DNA of 64,000 nt from Lytechinus variegatus (taxonomy: Eukaryota; Echinodermata; Echinoidea; Temnopleuroida; Toxopneustidae), in the NCBI RefSeq assembly GCF_018143015.1, contig NC_054756.1, forward strand, positions 24,841,440 to 24,905,439, read 5' to 3'. The notes under the pieces were generated by a model. That model saw only the letters and a program-made list of their open reading frames with translations, had not been told where the DNA came from and made no database searches. This document shows positions 54,001 through 64,000 of this stretch, piece after piece. Position numbers and translations under genes: made by a program. Within the stretch, counting starts at the first letter, position 1. The number at the start of each line of letters is the position of its first letter.

Positions 54001-57000
54001 AATACATTGGAGGATCAAGGGACTAGTCAGGATCATCGACAGAATTGATGTTTGCTATCAACAAAATACAGGGTTCCCCCAGAAATTTGAGAACAGAATT
54101 CCATGACTTTTCCATGACTAAATTTCTGCTTTCCACGATTTCCTGTGACGTCCCAGGAGTTAGGAAGAATTTGGGATGTTACAAAAACTGGGAAAAATGA
54201 AAATCTCCAATGAACACCAATTATAATAGCAGAGTATGACCAGAGAGTAGCGAGACACGATAAACTTGAAAGCTTCCATAGCCAAGAGGTTAATGCAATT
54301 CCGTGACTTTTCCATGGCTTTTCACAAATTTGTCAAATTCCCTGATTTTTCATGACCACAAATTTTTCCAGGATTTTCCAGGACTGAAGGAACCCTGATA
54401 AGATGAGGTGATCACATTGTCTTTTGCAGAAACATAAAATCTCAAAGTAATAAATATCTAAGTTTTACAACTTCTCAAATTTACTTACCAGGGATGACGT
54501 ATCCCTTGCCGGGACCAAAGTAAACACCCGGTTCAATGAGTTGAGAGCAAGCCTGGATCTCGTACTCGCTGCTAGGATTCCCAAAAGGAACTCCGTTGTT
54601 GGCTAAATCTTTCATGCATCCAAGCAGGCCGATCTGGCTGGCTTCCTACAAAGACAGAAGTGAAATGGTTTCAAAGATTTTATGAATAGAAATATATTCA
54701 TGATCCTGTTACATAACGGTTAGGAATCAATTACAAGAGTTGAACTGTACAATTGATTACATCTGGGGCCCATTTCATAAACTACTTACAACTGTTGTAA
54801 CTTTGCCATTATGGCAACTACCATGGTAACCTTGATTGTGATTTACTTCTGAGCCCTGTTGCCATGGTAGTTGCCATAATGGCAAAGTTACAACAGTTGT
54901 AACTCTAAATGAAATGGGGCCCCTGATTTTACAGGTACACAGTTCTCTTCAATCAATCTGGCTGATGCCTCATCTTAATCAGTTGGTTCCTGGACAAAGC
55001 CTACGGAATTACAGAATTTCGGAGTCAACAAGTTAACCCGTTGCCTACCAAAACTGGGTAGTCTCTGTACAAACCCTATGAGAAATACAGAATCCAGACA
55101 TCGAAGAGTTAATTGGTACGAAGCAAAGGTAGTTTTTACGGGACTTACATTGACATCGTTGTTACTGATCGTAAGCGTCCTGTTCAGGCCGCCCCAGTAG
55201 AAAGGGGATGTGGTTTGCAGAAGACGAGCACCTGGACCACTGTTGCCGCTCGCGACCAACTCTCCATCGATGTACAGCTCGCCCTCTGTCCTCTTACGAT
55301 ATGTTCTGATCTGAAGTACAAAAGTGGGAGAAAAGGAAAAGACGATCAGTGAACAATGATCTTAACTGCTTCATAAGAGAAAGGTTTAAAATTTTCAGTA
55401 TGAGAGTGGACCTTCTTCGGGCCCGTTTCATAAAGGATTTGTAAATTTGCCATAATGGCAACTACCATGGTAACAGTAGGGCTCAGCAGCCAATCACGAT
55501 TGAGGTTTCCATGGTAGTTGCCATAATGGCAAATTTACAACAGTTGCAAGTCCTTTGTGAATCGGGCCCATGGTCTCGCTTTTCCCATTCTCTTCTAGAA
55601 CTAGCTACTGGTAGTTAAATATTGTGTTGGAACTAAGGAAATGGGTAGAACCACTATACAAACAGGCTACAAGGAAAGATTACTAATATGATTATTATCA
55701 TTGGAACAGAAAATGATATGTTTTACATATATGTAGTTCATAGGTTTCATCAAGGGGAGGGGCAACCGAAGATTGTTAACCCTAAATAGACTGGACTATT
55801 TCGACGCCTAAGAAGACGGGGGGGGGGGGGGGTGCTGATTCAGCCCCCCTTATGATCTACGCCGTTGATCGCGCGATCGCGAAGAAAATTGGCACACGCA
55901 TTACCCATGGCAATGGCATCAAATATTTGCCATTATGGCATCAAATTCTGCAAAAAATCTCATGTCTCATTGCGTAAAATCATAAGTTTGCTCTTATTAA
56001 TAAAATAATGCCCCTGAAATTTTTGTTTCACATACTCTAGATAGGCATCTGATCAAATTGATTTTAAAAAAAATTCAAAATAAACATTTATTTTCTTATG
56101 TATTCTATTGTTTTCTTAATTTCTTATGTATTTATTGTTTTTTCAATGGAAATTGTCTGGAACTTTATTTTGACCATAAAAAAGATAAAATTAATTGATT
56201 TTAAGCAGTTAAAGGAAAAATAATGATACATTTATGAATTTTGGCTAAGAACACTATTTGCATTGGATTTGTACACAAATTCACATTTTTGAGTAATTTT
56301 GGGTCTGCATGCACTTACGAAATGTTGCGTAATTTTGGAACCGCGTACCCGGGGGTCACAATTTTGGTCCCAAAAGTTGCGCGAGACTTGTAAGTAAAAA
56401 GTCAGCGAGCGACGCGGATTTATCGCGAAAAATGTCGAGGGGGGTCTGAATGTTGCTTACTTTGTTTTGACCTGCCTGACCCCCCCTTCCATAACGGTTT
56501 TCATTGGTGATGCAATTGCCAAACAGGTATCAGATTAAAATGAGATTAGATTTGCAACAATCCTCTCTCAACCCTAATTCTCCCAGGGTATTTTGATTCT
56601 TGTCATTCCCAGGGGGGAGGGGCCATTATGGCCATTATGGCCCCCTTAAAACCTCGGCCGAGGATTGCGCGATCACGACGAAAATTTGCATGATGGTAGA
56701 GAATGACGTAATCTACGCATTTGCATGGGTAAATTTCACTGAATTCATATATTTATATTTTATAAGAATTAATTATGCTAATTTATTCATGAAATGATAC
56801 TTTTTGCTCTGATTCACTAAATAAAGCTCCTAGAATGCCATTTTTGGGTGAAAATATTCTTTATAGTATTCCTAACAATTGTGAATGAAAAAAATCTGGT
56901 ACCAAGGCCGATTTCTTATTTTATTGTTTTTTAAATTTCTTATGTATTTGTTTGTTTTTTTACTTTTGTTTTTTATTAGTCATTCCAGACTTAATTCTGA

Positions 57001-60000
57001 TCATAAACAAGGCAAAATAAATCAAGTTTAATCAGTAAAAGTAGAAATAACGATACATTTATGAATTTTGGCTAAATACACAAATTGCATTGGATATGTA
57101 CATGAAATCACGTTTTTGAGCAATTTTGGGTCTGACATGCACTTACATAATGTTGTAACCGCGTACCCGGGCATCACAAATTTGGTCTCAAAATTTGCGC
57201 AAGACTTAAAAGTAAAAAGTCAGCAAGCGGCGAGGTCAAAAAATTTTGCGCAGCAGTTATATCGCGAAGCCCCCCCCCCGGAGAATTAGGGTTAAACCAT
57301 TAATTTTTGTTAAGCTTCATTCCCAGGGGCCTACAGCACAAAAGTGGGCGACGGCCAATCAAGATCAAGGATTACAAGTAATTTATCATTGGATGATTCA
57401 CCCAACAGAGCCCTGTTAATGATTTCCTCATGTGTACAAGAAAACAGGTGCTCAGGATCCTTTAAACACAGAGTTAAGCACAGGTCATTCCCTGGCTGCA
57501 CCGTTGCGTTGTTTATTGGGAATAATCATCTCTAGTTTATTTCACTTTCTTGTTGATAACAACGGTTCAGATTGTGAGCGCCGACCTCTCCACTCGAGTT
57601 GATCAGTTTACTTACATTTCACATAATTAATATATATATATAATACTTGTCTTTAATAATCAACTGGTATTTGTTACTTTGGGCAAGTCCGTAAAATAAT
57701 CAACCTTTTGTACGCCCCACCCCAATTTTTCTCAAGTCTTATTTCACTTCATAAACTGACCAAGTCATGGTTCTTTGAGAACATTACAGAGTGCAAAACG
57801 AACCAGAAATCAGAGACAGAAAATTCCATGAAGGTCCCACAAATATGGGGTCAGACGTACATGTACACATTTTATGGAATTGCCCCTTTGTTACATGTAG
57901 GGAGCCCTAACTACAAGCTCTTGATTCTTTGGACTCCCTAATCATTTTTTACTTTGTATTGTTTTGATAAACTGTTCTTTGAATATTATTGTACATAGCT
58001 TCTGTTTTTTTTAATGGTTGAATCAATAAATGAAATGAAACATTCAATCCAAACATCTTACCGTATGCCACTGGGCATCGTTGATTGTGCGACCGTCCTC
58101 GGGCTCTAGTCTCAGATTCCCCGATCCAAGATTAAAGACCATAACGGGACGACCCTCATACAAGAACAGCGTCAAGATATCAATCTGGGAATCGTCTGCA
58201 GCGTAGTACATGAGACCGTTGCGGGCACCGGTTCGCACAGCAACGGAAATGTTGTACCTGAAAGTTGCAAGGGAAAATATTTCATAGAATGTATGTAGGT
58301 ACAGTAAAAAGATTTTTCCAATAAACAAAGATCAATATCAATTCAACAATATATTATTTTGATGAGTGTTACAAAACATTGTACGATTGATAAAAAAAAG
58401 GTGAATTACCAAAATAAGTTAACTGCAAGGCAAGTAGTTAATGAATGGAGAACATTTTTCTTTTTACATTTGAAACTTGTCACATTACTGAGCTCAAGTT
58501 CGATATCTTCGTGTAGAGTAACTGTCGACACACATTTTAATGCAGTATTTTGCCAATTAAAATAAATAAATATATTTGAATTTAACCCTATTTAGGGTTA
58601 AAACTTGGGAGCTCAAATTTTAGTGCTTCCTCATCCATTCCTTTAAAAAAACATGCATTTATTAAGAGCTTTATGAGCCATCTTTAAATCAGTTTGATCA
58701 GGGAAGAGCTAAAGCCCTCTACAAACACAGATTACCAAATCTATGGTCAGCCGAATGGAATGGTTGCACTTCAGATAAGCATAAGGATAACTCACTCATT
58801 TTTGTATTGTTTCGTAATTTGTCTGGGGAACGCCACGTGACTGTCGGCCAGGACGCCAAACTGGACGGCGCCCTCGTTCGATGGGTCTTCAGGCGCTTCC
58901 TCCGGGTTGGACGACAGGACGCAAGGCCCGTCGTTGCGCATGGACGGCGGAGTCGACGCTCCTTCGGTCGAGGCAGCATCGGTGGGGGCAGGGGAGGTGA
59001 GGGTTACTTCTTCTTCCGTGGCGTTGCTCGATAGCAACGGATCGCAGAAGCCGTAGAAAGCATTGAAGTCTCTCATACGGTTGGCAAAGGTGATTTTGCT
59101 GTAATTTGATTGGAAGGTACAGATTATGAATAAAACTGTGTGTATGCATCTGCTATATAGAGGAGGTGACTCCTGTACACAACGGAATCAGGTTTGGGAA
59201 AGAATAATCCAGTTACTACTGAAACAAATTTGGAATAGATATTCAGATAAACCTGGATACTTTGAACATTTACATGCTATTTAAAATATAAAGTTAAATT
59301 GTGAAAAAGTGTAGTGAATAGTGGCTGATATGACAGATATGGATCAAAGACTTCTGCCAAACTAGGAAGAGGCAAACATTCTATTCTATGGTATTTTTTT
59401 GTGATTTTATTGTCTATTATTGTAGCACTTTTCGGGAGTTCTTTAACCCTAATTCTCCTGGGGTATTCTCCTGGGGGGGGGGGCCATTATGGCTCCCCCT
59501 TAAGATCTCGGCCATGGATTGCGCGATCACAACAAAAAATTGCATGATGGTAGAGAATGACATAATCTATGCATTTGCATTGGTAAATTTCACTGAATTC
59601 ATATATTTCTATTTTATATGAATTAATTATGCTAATCTATTCATTAAATCATACTTTTTGCTCTGATTTACTAAATAAAGCTCCTAGAATTCGATTTTTT
59701 TGTGAAAATATTCTTTATAGCATTGTGAATGTGAATGAAAAAATTCTGGTACCATGACCGATTTCTTATGTATTTTATTGTTTTTTAATTTCTTATGTAT
59801 TTCTTTTTTTTTATTTCTTATGTATTTCTTTTTTTTTACTTTTTTTTATTATTGTTTTTCAATGGAAATCATTCCTGACTTAATTCAGATCATAAACAAG
59901 GCAAAATTCATTAAGATTAGTCAGTAAAAGTAGAAATAATACACATTTATGAATTTTGGCTAAATACACAATTTGCATTGGATTTGTACATGAAATCACG

Positions 60001-60493
60001 TTTATGAGCAATTTTGGGTCTGACATGCACTTACATAATGTTGTGAATGTCGTAACCGCGAACCCGGGCGTCACAAATTTGGTCTCAAAATTTGCGTGAG
60101 ACTTCAGAGTAAAAAGTCAGTGAGCGGCGAGGTCAAAAAATTTTGCGCAGCAGATATATCACAAAAATTGTCGAGAAAATTAGGGTTAAGATATGGCCTT
60201 TGAGTGTATCACATCTTATGCAAATGTAAAACATACAGCATAAATGAATGAAATAAATTAATATTTGCCATCCTGTGCAGTTGTAAGGTTACTTGACAAC
60301 AACTTACTCATATTTGCTGGATATATCTGCAAGACATCCGATGAAAGGTGCATTGGCTGCGGGTGGAACAGTAATAGGTCCCAAGTCGTATCCCTCAGGA
60401 ACACCACCAACAAAGAGCATGCCAGCTGTCTTCATACCACGGCTATTAAAGGCTTCTAACACTGGATCGTTATCATCGACCGACAGGGAGAGT
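50898..60493 (-). CDS. laminin subunit alpha, C-terminal part (end of LG3, linker, LG4, LG5)
   Basis: Nine exons with consensus GT/AG sites and mutually consistent phases: 60308-60493, 58796-59098, 58062-58257, 55149-55310, 54489-54645, 53854-53984, 53125-53227, 51685-51807 and 50898-51046 (stop at 50898-50900). Together they code about 502 residues. LG3 ends in LFVGGVPEGYDLGPI...GCLADIS. A Ser/Thr/Pro/Glu-rich linker follows, then LG4 and LG5, each closing with GCM.D...C. LG5 matches the alpha-1/alpha-2 class best from memory (SLELIDG, NGAG, LCDGNWH, and a terminal SCAAN like SCPAN). Laminin alpha chains trimerise in basement membranes; LG4-5 bind dystroglycan, heparan sulfate and sulfatide. 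The 5' remainder lies beyond the window. Confidence 0.92.
51127..51440 (-). mobile_element. 3' end of a CR1-like LINE with ATT tail
   Basis: The minus strand codes HPLWNSLPENIKQCLTPETF then KLYLETFLFNSS. This is the WNSLP..I......FK..L...LF pattern at the C-terminus of CR1/Jockey-type LINE proteins. A short 3' UTR ends GGTGCGATATAAGTCAAATT and then (ATT)n. It is heavily 5'-truncated and sits in the last intron of the laminin gene. Confidence 0.6.
51685..51807 (-). CDS. laminin alpha exon (LG5)
   Basis: Acceptor TTTTCCTACAG, donor GTAAATA. Codes TKEGSVLQITVDGDEGEVVT through NTNNPLYFGGLP. This is the LG strand pair K.....I.VDG and the ..NPLY.GG.P motif. Confidence 0.9.
51881..52481. mobile_element. 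MITE with TTAAAGGGGAATCC ends, laminin intron
   Basis: TTAAAGGGGAATCCAGCC at the left and GGGTAGGATTCCCCTTTAA at the right. Both halves contain inverted GAAATCGGACATGC.ACAAGAAAG / CTTTCTTACTGTTTGTCC words. It is longer than the related unit-1/2 copies. Confidence 0.7.
52694..53008 (+). mobile_element. tRNA-derived SINE3, 5'-truncated
   Basis: It begins inside the tRNA head (TCTGACTCTCGCCTTGTAAT) and retains the B box GTGTTCGAATCCCACC. It shares the SINE1 body (CCTTTGGCAAGGCGTTAA, CACCCAGGTGTTAAATGG, ACCTGGTAGGATGC) and ends AAGCGCTATATAAATGCAG plus (ATT)n. It lies in a laminin intron, antisense to the gene. Confidence 0.85.
53125..53227 (-). CDS. laminin alpha exon (LG5)
   Basis: Acceptor AATGTCTGCAG, donor GTAAGTA. 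Codes LFFRVQNGAGVIEATYMPPE then GSAFLCDGNWHDLL, with the conserved NGAG and LCDG.WH motifs of the last LG domain. Confidence 0.92.
53854..53984 (-). CDS. laminin alpha exon (start of LG5)
   Basis: Acceptor CCCTTTTCAG, donor GTAAGAG. Codes ETFGVNQRMEVRMSIKPRVK then SGVIFSVAKPQMDFASLELI and DGQ, the opening strands of LG5. Confidence 0.92.
54489..54645 (-). CDS. laminin alpha exon (end of LG4)
   Basis: Acceptor GTCTTTGTAG, donor GTAAGTA. Codes EASQIGLLGCMKDLANNGVP through YEIQACSQ, the closing cysteines of LG4. The LG4-LG5 bridge EPGVYFGPGKGYVIP follows. Confidence 0.92.
54765..54923. mobile_element. foldback MITE, GGGGCCCATTTCATAAA ends
   Basis: Inverted ends GGGGCCCATTTCAT/ATGAAATGGGGCCCC. 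The inner inverse blocks are GTTGTAACTTTGCCATTATG and AACTACCATGG, around GATTGTGATTTACTTCTGAG. Same family as 55418-55569; a decayed member is near 63265-63392. Confidence 0.8.
55149..55310 (-). CDS. laminin alpha exon (LG4)
   Basis: Acceptor TACTTCAG, donor GTAAGTC. Codes RTYRKRTEGELYIDGELVAS, a G/P-rich loop, then TSPFYWGGLNRTLTISNNDVN. This is the G.LY.DG and PFY.GG motifs of an LG domain. Confidence 0.92.
55418..55569. mobile_element. foldback MITE, GGGCCCGTTTCATAAAG ends
   Basis: GGGCCCGTTTCATAAAGGA and TTTGTGAATCGGGCCC ends with inner TTGCCATAATGGCAACTACC inverses and a central CAGCCAATCACGATTG. Laminin intron. Confidence 0.8.
55783..56500. mobile_element. diverged member of the AACCCTAATTCTCC element family
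   Basis: TTAACCCTAAATAGACTGG at the left, a G-run, GATCGCGCGATCGCGAAG, and an AAAGTCAGCGAGCG...TATCGCGAAAAATGTCGAG right half match the order of 56570-57295 and 59443-60188. The right boundary is uncertain. Confidence 0.5.
56570..57295. mobile_element. AACCCTAATTCTCC-ended element, copy 1, laminin intron
   Basis: Inverted ends AACCCTAATTCTCC and GGAGAATTAGGGTT. Inside, in order: GGGCCATTATGG, GATTGCGCGATCACGACG, CAATTTTGGGTCTGACATGC, GTAACCGCGTACCCGGG and AAAGTCAGCAAGCGGCGAGG. 726 bp, no coding. A clear sibling lies at 59443-60188. Confidence 0.7.
57300..58040. other. laminin intron sequence, no element resolved
   Basis: Partly repeat-like at its right end (CAATAAATGAAATGAAA just before the exon side), possibly a retroelement tail. 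No exon or domain recognised. Confidence 0.4.
58062..58257 (-). CDS. laminin alpha exon (LG4)
   Basis: Acceptor CAACTTTCAG, donor GTAAGAT. Codes YNISVAVRTGARNGLMYYAA through LFLYEGRPVMVFNLGSGNLR and TINDAQWHT, the first sheet of LG4 including the NG.MYY and W.HT motifs. Confidence 0.93.
58258..58795. other. laminin intron, nothing recognised
   Basis: AT-rich DNA with no repeat or element structure that I can support. Confidence 0.5.
58796..59098 (-). CDS. laminin alpha exon (end of LG3, linker, start of LG4)
   Basis: Acceptor CAAATTACAG, donor GTGAGTT. Codes KITFANRMRDFNAFYGFCD, closing LG3. A ~45-residue linker rich in Glu/Thr/Ser/Pro/Ala follows, then PCVLSSNPEEAPEDP and GAVQFGVLADSHVAF, the conserved opening of LG4. 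The linker is where LG1-3 and LG4-5 are separated and, in some chains, cleaved; there is no obvious dibasic site here. The exon is GC-rich compared with the flanking introns. Confidence 0.92.
59443..60188. mobile_element. AACCCTAATTCTCC-ended element, copy 2, laminin intron
   Basis: Same order of landmarks as 56570-57295, ending GAAAATTAGGGTTAA. The copies differ by many scattered substitutions and by T-run lengths. Confidence 0.7.
60308..60493 (-). CDS. laminin alpha exon (LG3)
   Basis: Acceptor TGTACTTCTAG, donor GTAAGTT. Codes LSLSVDDNDPVLEAFNSRGM, then LFVGGVPEGYDLGPITVP and FIGCLADISSKY. The LFVGG.PEGY motif is diagnostic of laminin LG domains. This is the most upstream exon visible. 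Confidence 0.92.
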
Positions 60494-60549
60494 CTAGAAG
60501 TACAAATAAAGAGGGTCAGAATCGGTGCACAAGTAGGTTTATTTTTAAT

Positions 60550-60925
60550 TGGTCTAGTGCCACTTGGTCCAATTACCATCTCAAATACTATCATTCAGTC
60601 TACCATCAGTTCGTCCACTATCCACATGGTCTAATTGGCCATTTCGTCCACTCACCATTTTGTCTAATAACCAGTTGGTCCAAAAGCCATTTAGTCCATA
60701 TGCCATTTGGTCTAATTGGACTAAGTGTTAACTGGGCGAAAATGAATGAAAATAAAATGGACATTAGAGCAACGATCATGAGACGAAATAGTCATAGACG
60801 AACTGGTGATTAGACAAAGTGATGATTGGACCAAATGGTTGTTAGATGAACTGTTGATGGGCGGAATGCTATCAGACCAATTAAAGGTAGACCATGTGGT
60901 GAGTGGAGGAGTTGGCAGAAGACAG
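60550..60925. repeat. array of short TGGTC/GACCA repeats forming a weak palindrome
   Basis: The left half repeats units such as CATTTGGTCTAATTGG and CCATTTCGTCCACTCACC. The right half repeats the inverse (GACCAAATGGTTGTTAGA, GACGAACTGGTGATTAGAC). The two halves meet near 60725. Confidence 0.65.
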
Positions 60926-63264
60926 ATTGGCAATTTTTACCCATATATACAGCATAAAATAAAGACTTATTTCTAAAAATATTACCCCAATCAATGAAAT
61001 ATGGAATTATGACAAATATGATTTACAAGATTTTATTGTCAACTCTGATGATTCCAGAGAAATATACATGGTTTGGGTTGGCTGCGAAGCATCGGTATTG
61101 CCAGGGAACAATCTTTGTCAGTGCTGACAATATTCACAAAACAGAACCTTGATTCATTTTTTATTTTTTTCCAATATGCTCCATGAATATGAAATAATAC
61201 AATGTGCAAGGTTGTTCTGGAGACCCTGCAGCAGTTTTCAGTTTGGACAGAGGGGAAACCTTTTCTTAATTGAAGAAAAGATTCATGGATATCAGGCATG
61301 CACGTGATAAACCAACATACATGTAATTCTAAATTAAAAAAACACATCAAATTACTATTAAATGGAAGGTTTTCTTTTACAGTAGTCATTGGAAGAGTTT
61401 GAGTGGGAAGTCAAATAATCGTGGCTCTGATGAACAATGTAGAGTGCATCTCTTCAACGAGGATAAATGACCGTCTTTGTCAAGGTACACTTTATTATCA
61501 ATTTAAACTTTTTTATCAATAACTGATTGCGAAAAGCTGTAACATCTAAGTATATAATCAAACAATGTCATACCAAAAATTTGATGAAAAGCAAACAAAT
61601 TGACATTCTTCTCAGGGAAAAGTACATGAAGTTGAATAATTCAAATAAACCAAGCATATATATTCACACACATACATGTACGTTTGCATTCATAATATTA
61701 TATAAAGGGTCATATAGCATGCAGGCTAAGCACACTGTGGATATATATAATGATATTACAAGTATATTACATACTTAAGAGAGGCATTACATACAATACT
61801 TACGATTACAAGTTGTAACAATACATGTGCATGCATACATACATTAAAAACACAAACACATATTCTAAACATTCTGATATATACATGTATATATGCTTGT
61901 ACATAGAGTTCTTATACAAGAGATCAGACACAATGTGCATGTGTATTTAGAGATATCTATGGGTGCGTTCAATCGCAACTTTTTACCCTGGAATCACGAT
62001 TTGAAATATGTTCCTATAAAATACATGTATTTAAGTGGAATCATGATTGCGTTCAATCAAAAGAAGATATTTGCTTCAAAATACATACATGATATGCAGA
62101 AAAAAGGGGAAAGATGTTTCTGTAAGATCATGTTCGATTAAAGGTCAATAAAACTGGATAGTGTTTTGAATCATGATTCTATGTAGTCACTATGTCAGCC
62201 TATATCACGTTCATCCCAAACCGTGCCCTGCCAGCTGTATTCTTCGCCTTCCACAGTAGCGTTGCATGTATGTACTGAACATCAAAGGTGTGACGCAGTG
62301 ACGCTTTAAAGTTGACCTACATGTATACTTCCTAGGTCAAACTGCGCACTACGACGCGCAATGGCGAGGCTGAAGTGAAGGAAAAACGGCATTCGAAAAG
62401 AGTATATAACCCTGATTCTGCAGTTACCGTGATTTAAGTTTGCATTTAGAATCATCAACTCATGTTTGTGATTCTAGCTTACAAGGTCACTTAAACACAG
62501 CCAAACAGCTTTAGTTTCGTTGTATTTTTTATCCATGAGAAAGAATGATAAGACTTGGGGGAAATAATGTAAATATTGATAGTATGAATGAGGAGAACAC
62601 AGCATTAATAAAGAGAAGATTCAACATCATAAGCTAGCTTGTGCAATTTTTCGCTCCTTTTTATCAGGATTTTGAAAGAGTGATTCAAAATGGCTTTTTT
62701 ATGACTTCTGTGATGTCATCACTGCTATATAGCCATATATCACTAAATATTAGGCCAAATACCCTAAAGGTGGGCAATTAATTGTACCACTCTACTACTG
62801 ACTGATTGTATTAATCAGTAAATTAGATTTATTGTAGTAAGAATAATAAAACCAAGGACTCACAGGGACTAGGTAGGCAAATGAAGGACCTTAAACTTAG
62901 TCTGAATACAAGTACCGACATGATCAATTTGAAACCCCTACAGATACAGCAATAGGGAAACCTTTTATCAATTTTCAAAAATTCATAATGTAGTTCTAAT
63001 AAACATCAAATTTTGTTCAAACTTTCACTCTGCTTTTTAATATTTGTCTTCTTTTTTCAAAGAAGTTTTCTTTTTTTTTTTTTGGGGGGGGGGGGTGTAT
63101 TTGATTCCCCATTTATTGAGCTATAATGGATGAGTTGGTACACAAAAATTAAAGTTTCCAGTCTCATTGCAAGAATTCAGACTAAGGAGCACAACAGCAA
63201 ATTTGAAAAAAAAAGTGTTCGAACTTCAAATAAGGGGGAAGGGGAGTGTCACAATCAATTGCGT

Positions 63265-63392
63265 CTCATGGTTATTTGAAACTACCATGGAAGCCTTGAT
63301 TGTGATTGGCTGCTGAGCCGTGTTACGCAACCGAGTTGCCATGATGGCAAAGCTACCATAGTTGCAACTCATTATGAAAGGGGTCCTAGGTC
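63265..63392. mobile_element. decayed MITE of the GGGCCC...TTTCAT family
   Basis: Keeps AACTACCATGGAAGCCTTGA, TTGTGATTGGCTGCTGAGC and GTTGCCATGATGGCAAAGCT in the order of 54765-54923 and 55418-55569, but its GGGCCC ends are eroded. Confidence 0.6.
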
Positions 63393-64000
63393 AGACAAAA
63401 CAGAAGGTGCAAAAATGGAAAATAAAACATAGGAAAATCAAACAAAAAAAGGAGAAAAGTTGTTGTTAAACTGTGGATAACACAATCAGGCAAACAAAAC
63501 GTAAGCACACGTGCAAGTCATCATATGCAGGGTTAGGGAATATATAAGCTAAAAAAAAGGGATAAACAAGCTAAAACTAAAAACAACTACTCTACGGAAT
63601 TCTAATAAATAATATTCAACTACTTACTCATCCTCTGGTCTAATAGGTTACACAAAAGTATGATATGGCAGCGAGGAAAAAGATTGGGAAGAATATATGA
63701 TCATTTAACGAAACGCAGGAATGGGTTTTTGCAGGGGAGAACGGAGCATAGAATATAAAGAAGCGGTCTTTGGGGTTTTCACAAAGATTGTGTACAGGTA
63801 TAGTGGGTGATTTCAAGTCCAGTGTTGGCCTTGGTGTTGGTGTTGAAATTTGGATTGCTTCCCCTAGCTTCAAAACTTATTCAGAGTTTGTAAAACTGAT
63901 CCAGATCACATTATTGACATCTCGACAACTAGTGAGTGACTTTTCGGGACCATCTTCATTTTATGTTTGGTGTTATAATTGTGTAAAAATTAACCTAACA

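Larger units (their letters stand above)
60494..64000. other. laminin alpha intron running off the window
   Basis: No further laminin exon is recognisable on the minus strand, so the next exon lies beyond 64000. It includes the palindromic repeat at 60550, an ACATGTAT-rich stretch (61660-61900) and a decayed MITE near 63265. Confidence 0.5.

Noticed and set aside
58719-59149. Arg-rich frames overlapping the laminin linker exon
   Set aside because: Alternative frames of the GC-rich exon; the laminin frame has LG motifs and matching splice phases.
61039-61389. 116-residue minus-strand frame upstream of the visible laminin exons
   Set aside because: No LG motif, no consistent splice sites and no phase agreement with the 60308-60493 exon.

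Overview
This is metazoan nuclear DNA, most likely from an echinoderm and probably a sea urchin. The evidence is a spliced laminin alpha gene, AT-rich spacers, tRNA-derived SINEs with (ATT)n-type tails, and many small palindromic elements of the GGGCCC...TTTCAT and TTAAAGGGGAA...TTCCCCTTTAA kinds that I associate with echinoderm genomes. The species assignment is inference. Host coding sequence is sparse. Two nearly identical intronless amino-acid transporter genes and the 3' end of a laminin alpha gene are secure. A decayed multi-exon gene at the left edge and a degenerate EGF-like exon are less so. Nearly everything else is transposable-element sequence.

Layout. 1-5400: duplicated relics of an unrecognised minus-strand gene, interrupted by a tandem-repeat element (948-2788) and a Tc1/mariner MITE (2831-3475). 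5400-9150: spacer with one palindromic element (8371-8870). 9156-11687: a non-autonomous hAT-type element with 8-bp target duplication that carries two further elements, one holding tandem AGGTCA direct repeats. 12458-38409 and 38410-44388: two head-to-tail copies of an ancestral unit of about 6 kb, each with one SLC7-type transporter (34806-36287 and 40772-42253). Copy 2 is still about 6 kb. Copy 1 is about 26 kb because a foldback element in it (13417-34365) was invaded by an old Ty3/gypsy-type LTR element (13629-32024). That element was itself hit in its 3' LTR by a second foldback (13892-16649) and in its gag by a younger LTR element (24251-30685). A hAT-type element (32345-34089) sits in the other foldback arm. 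44390-50460: SINEs, ATG/CAT microsatellites, MITEs and relic exons. 50898-60493: nine minus-strand exons coding the last ~500 residues of a laminin alpha chain (end of LG3, linker, LG4, LG5, stop). No upstream exon is visible between 60494 and 64000, so that stretch is intron.

Function. The transporters look like light subunits of heteromeric amino-acid transporters: 12-helix APC fold, GSGIF motif, and a cysteine placed to disulfide-bond a heavy subunit. The laminin exons code the cell-surface-binding end of a basement-membrane protein. Nothing suggests that the two loci work together; they are neighbours only. The most unusual material is the order-resolved nest of mobile elements, the foldback whose arms are built of ~187-bp tandem modules, the unit-2 foldback cut at its palindrome centre, and the element carrying repeated DR1 nuclear-receptor motifs.
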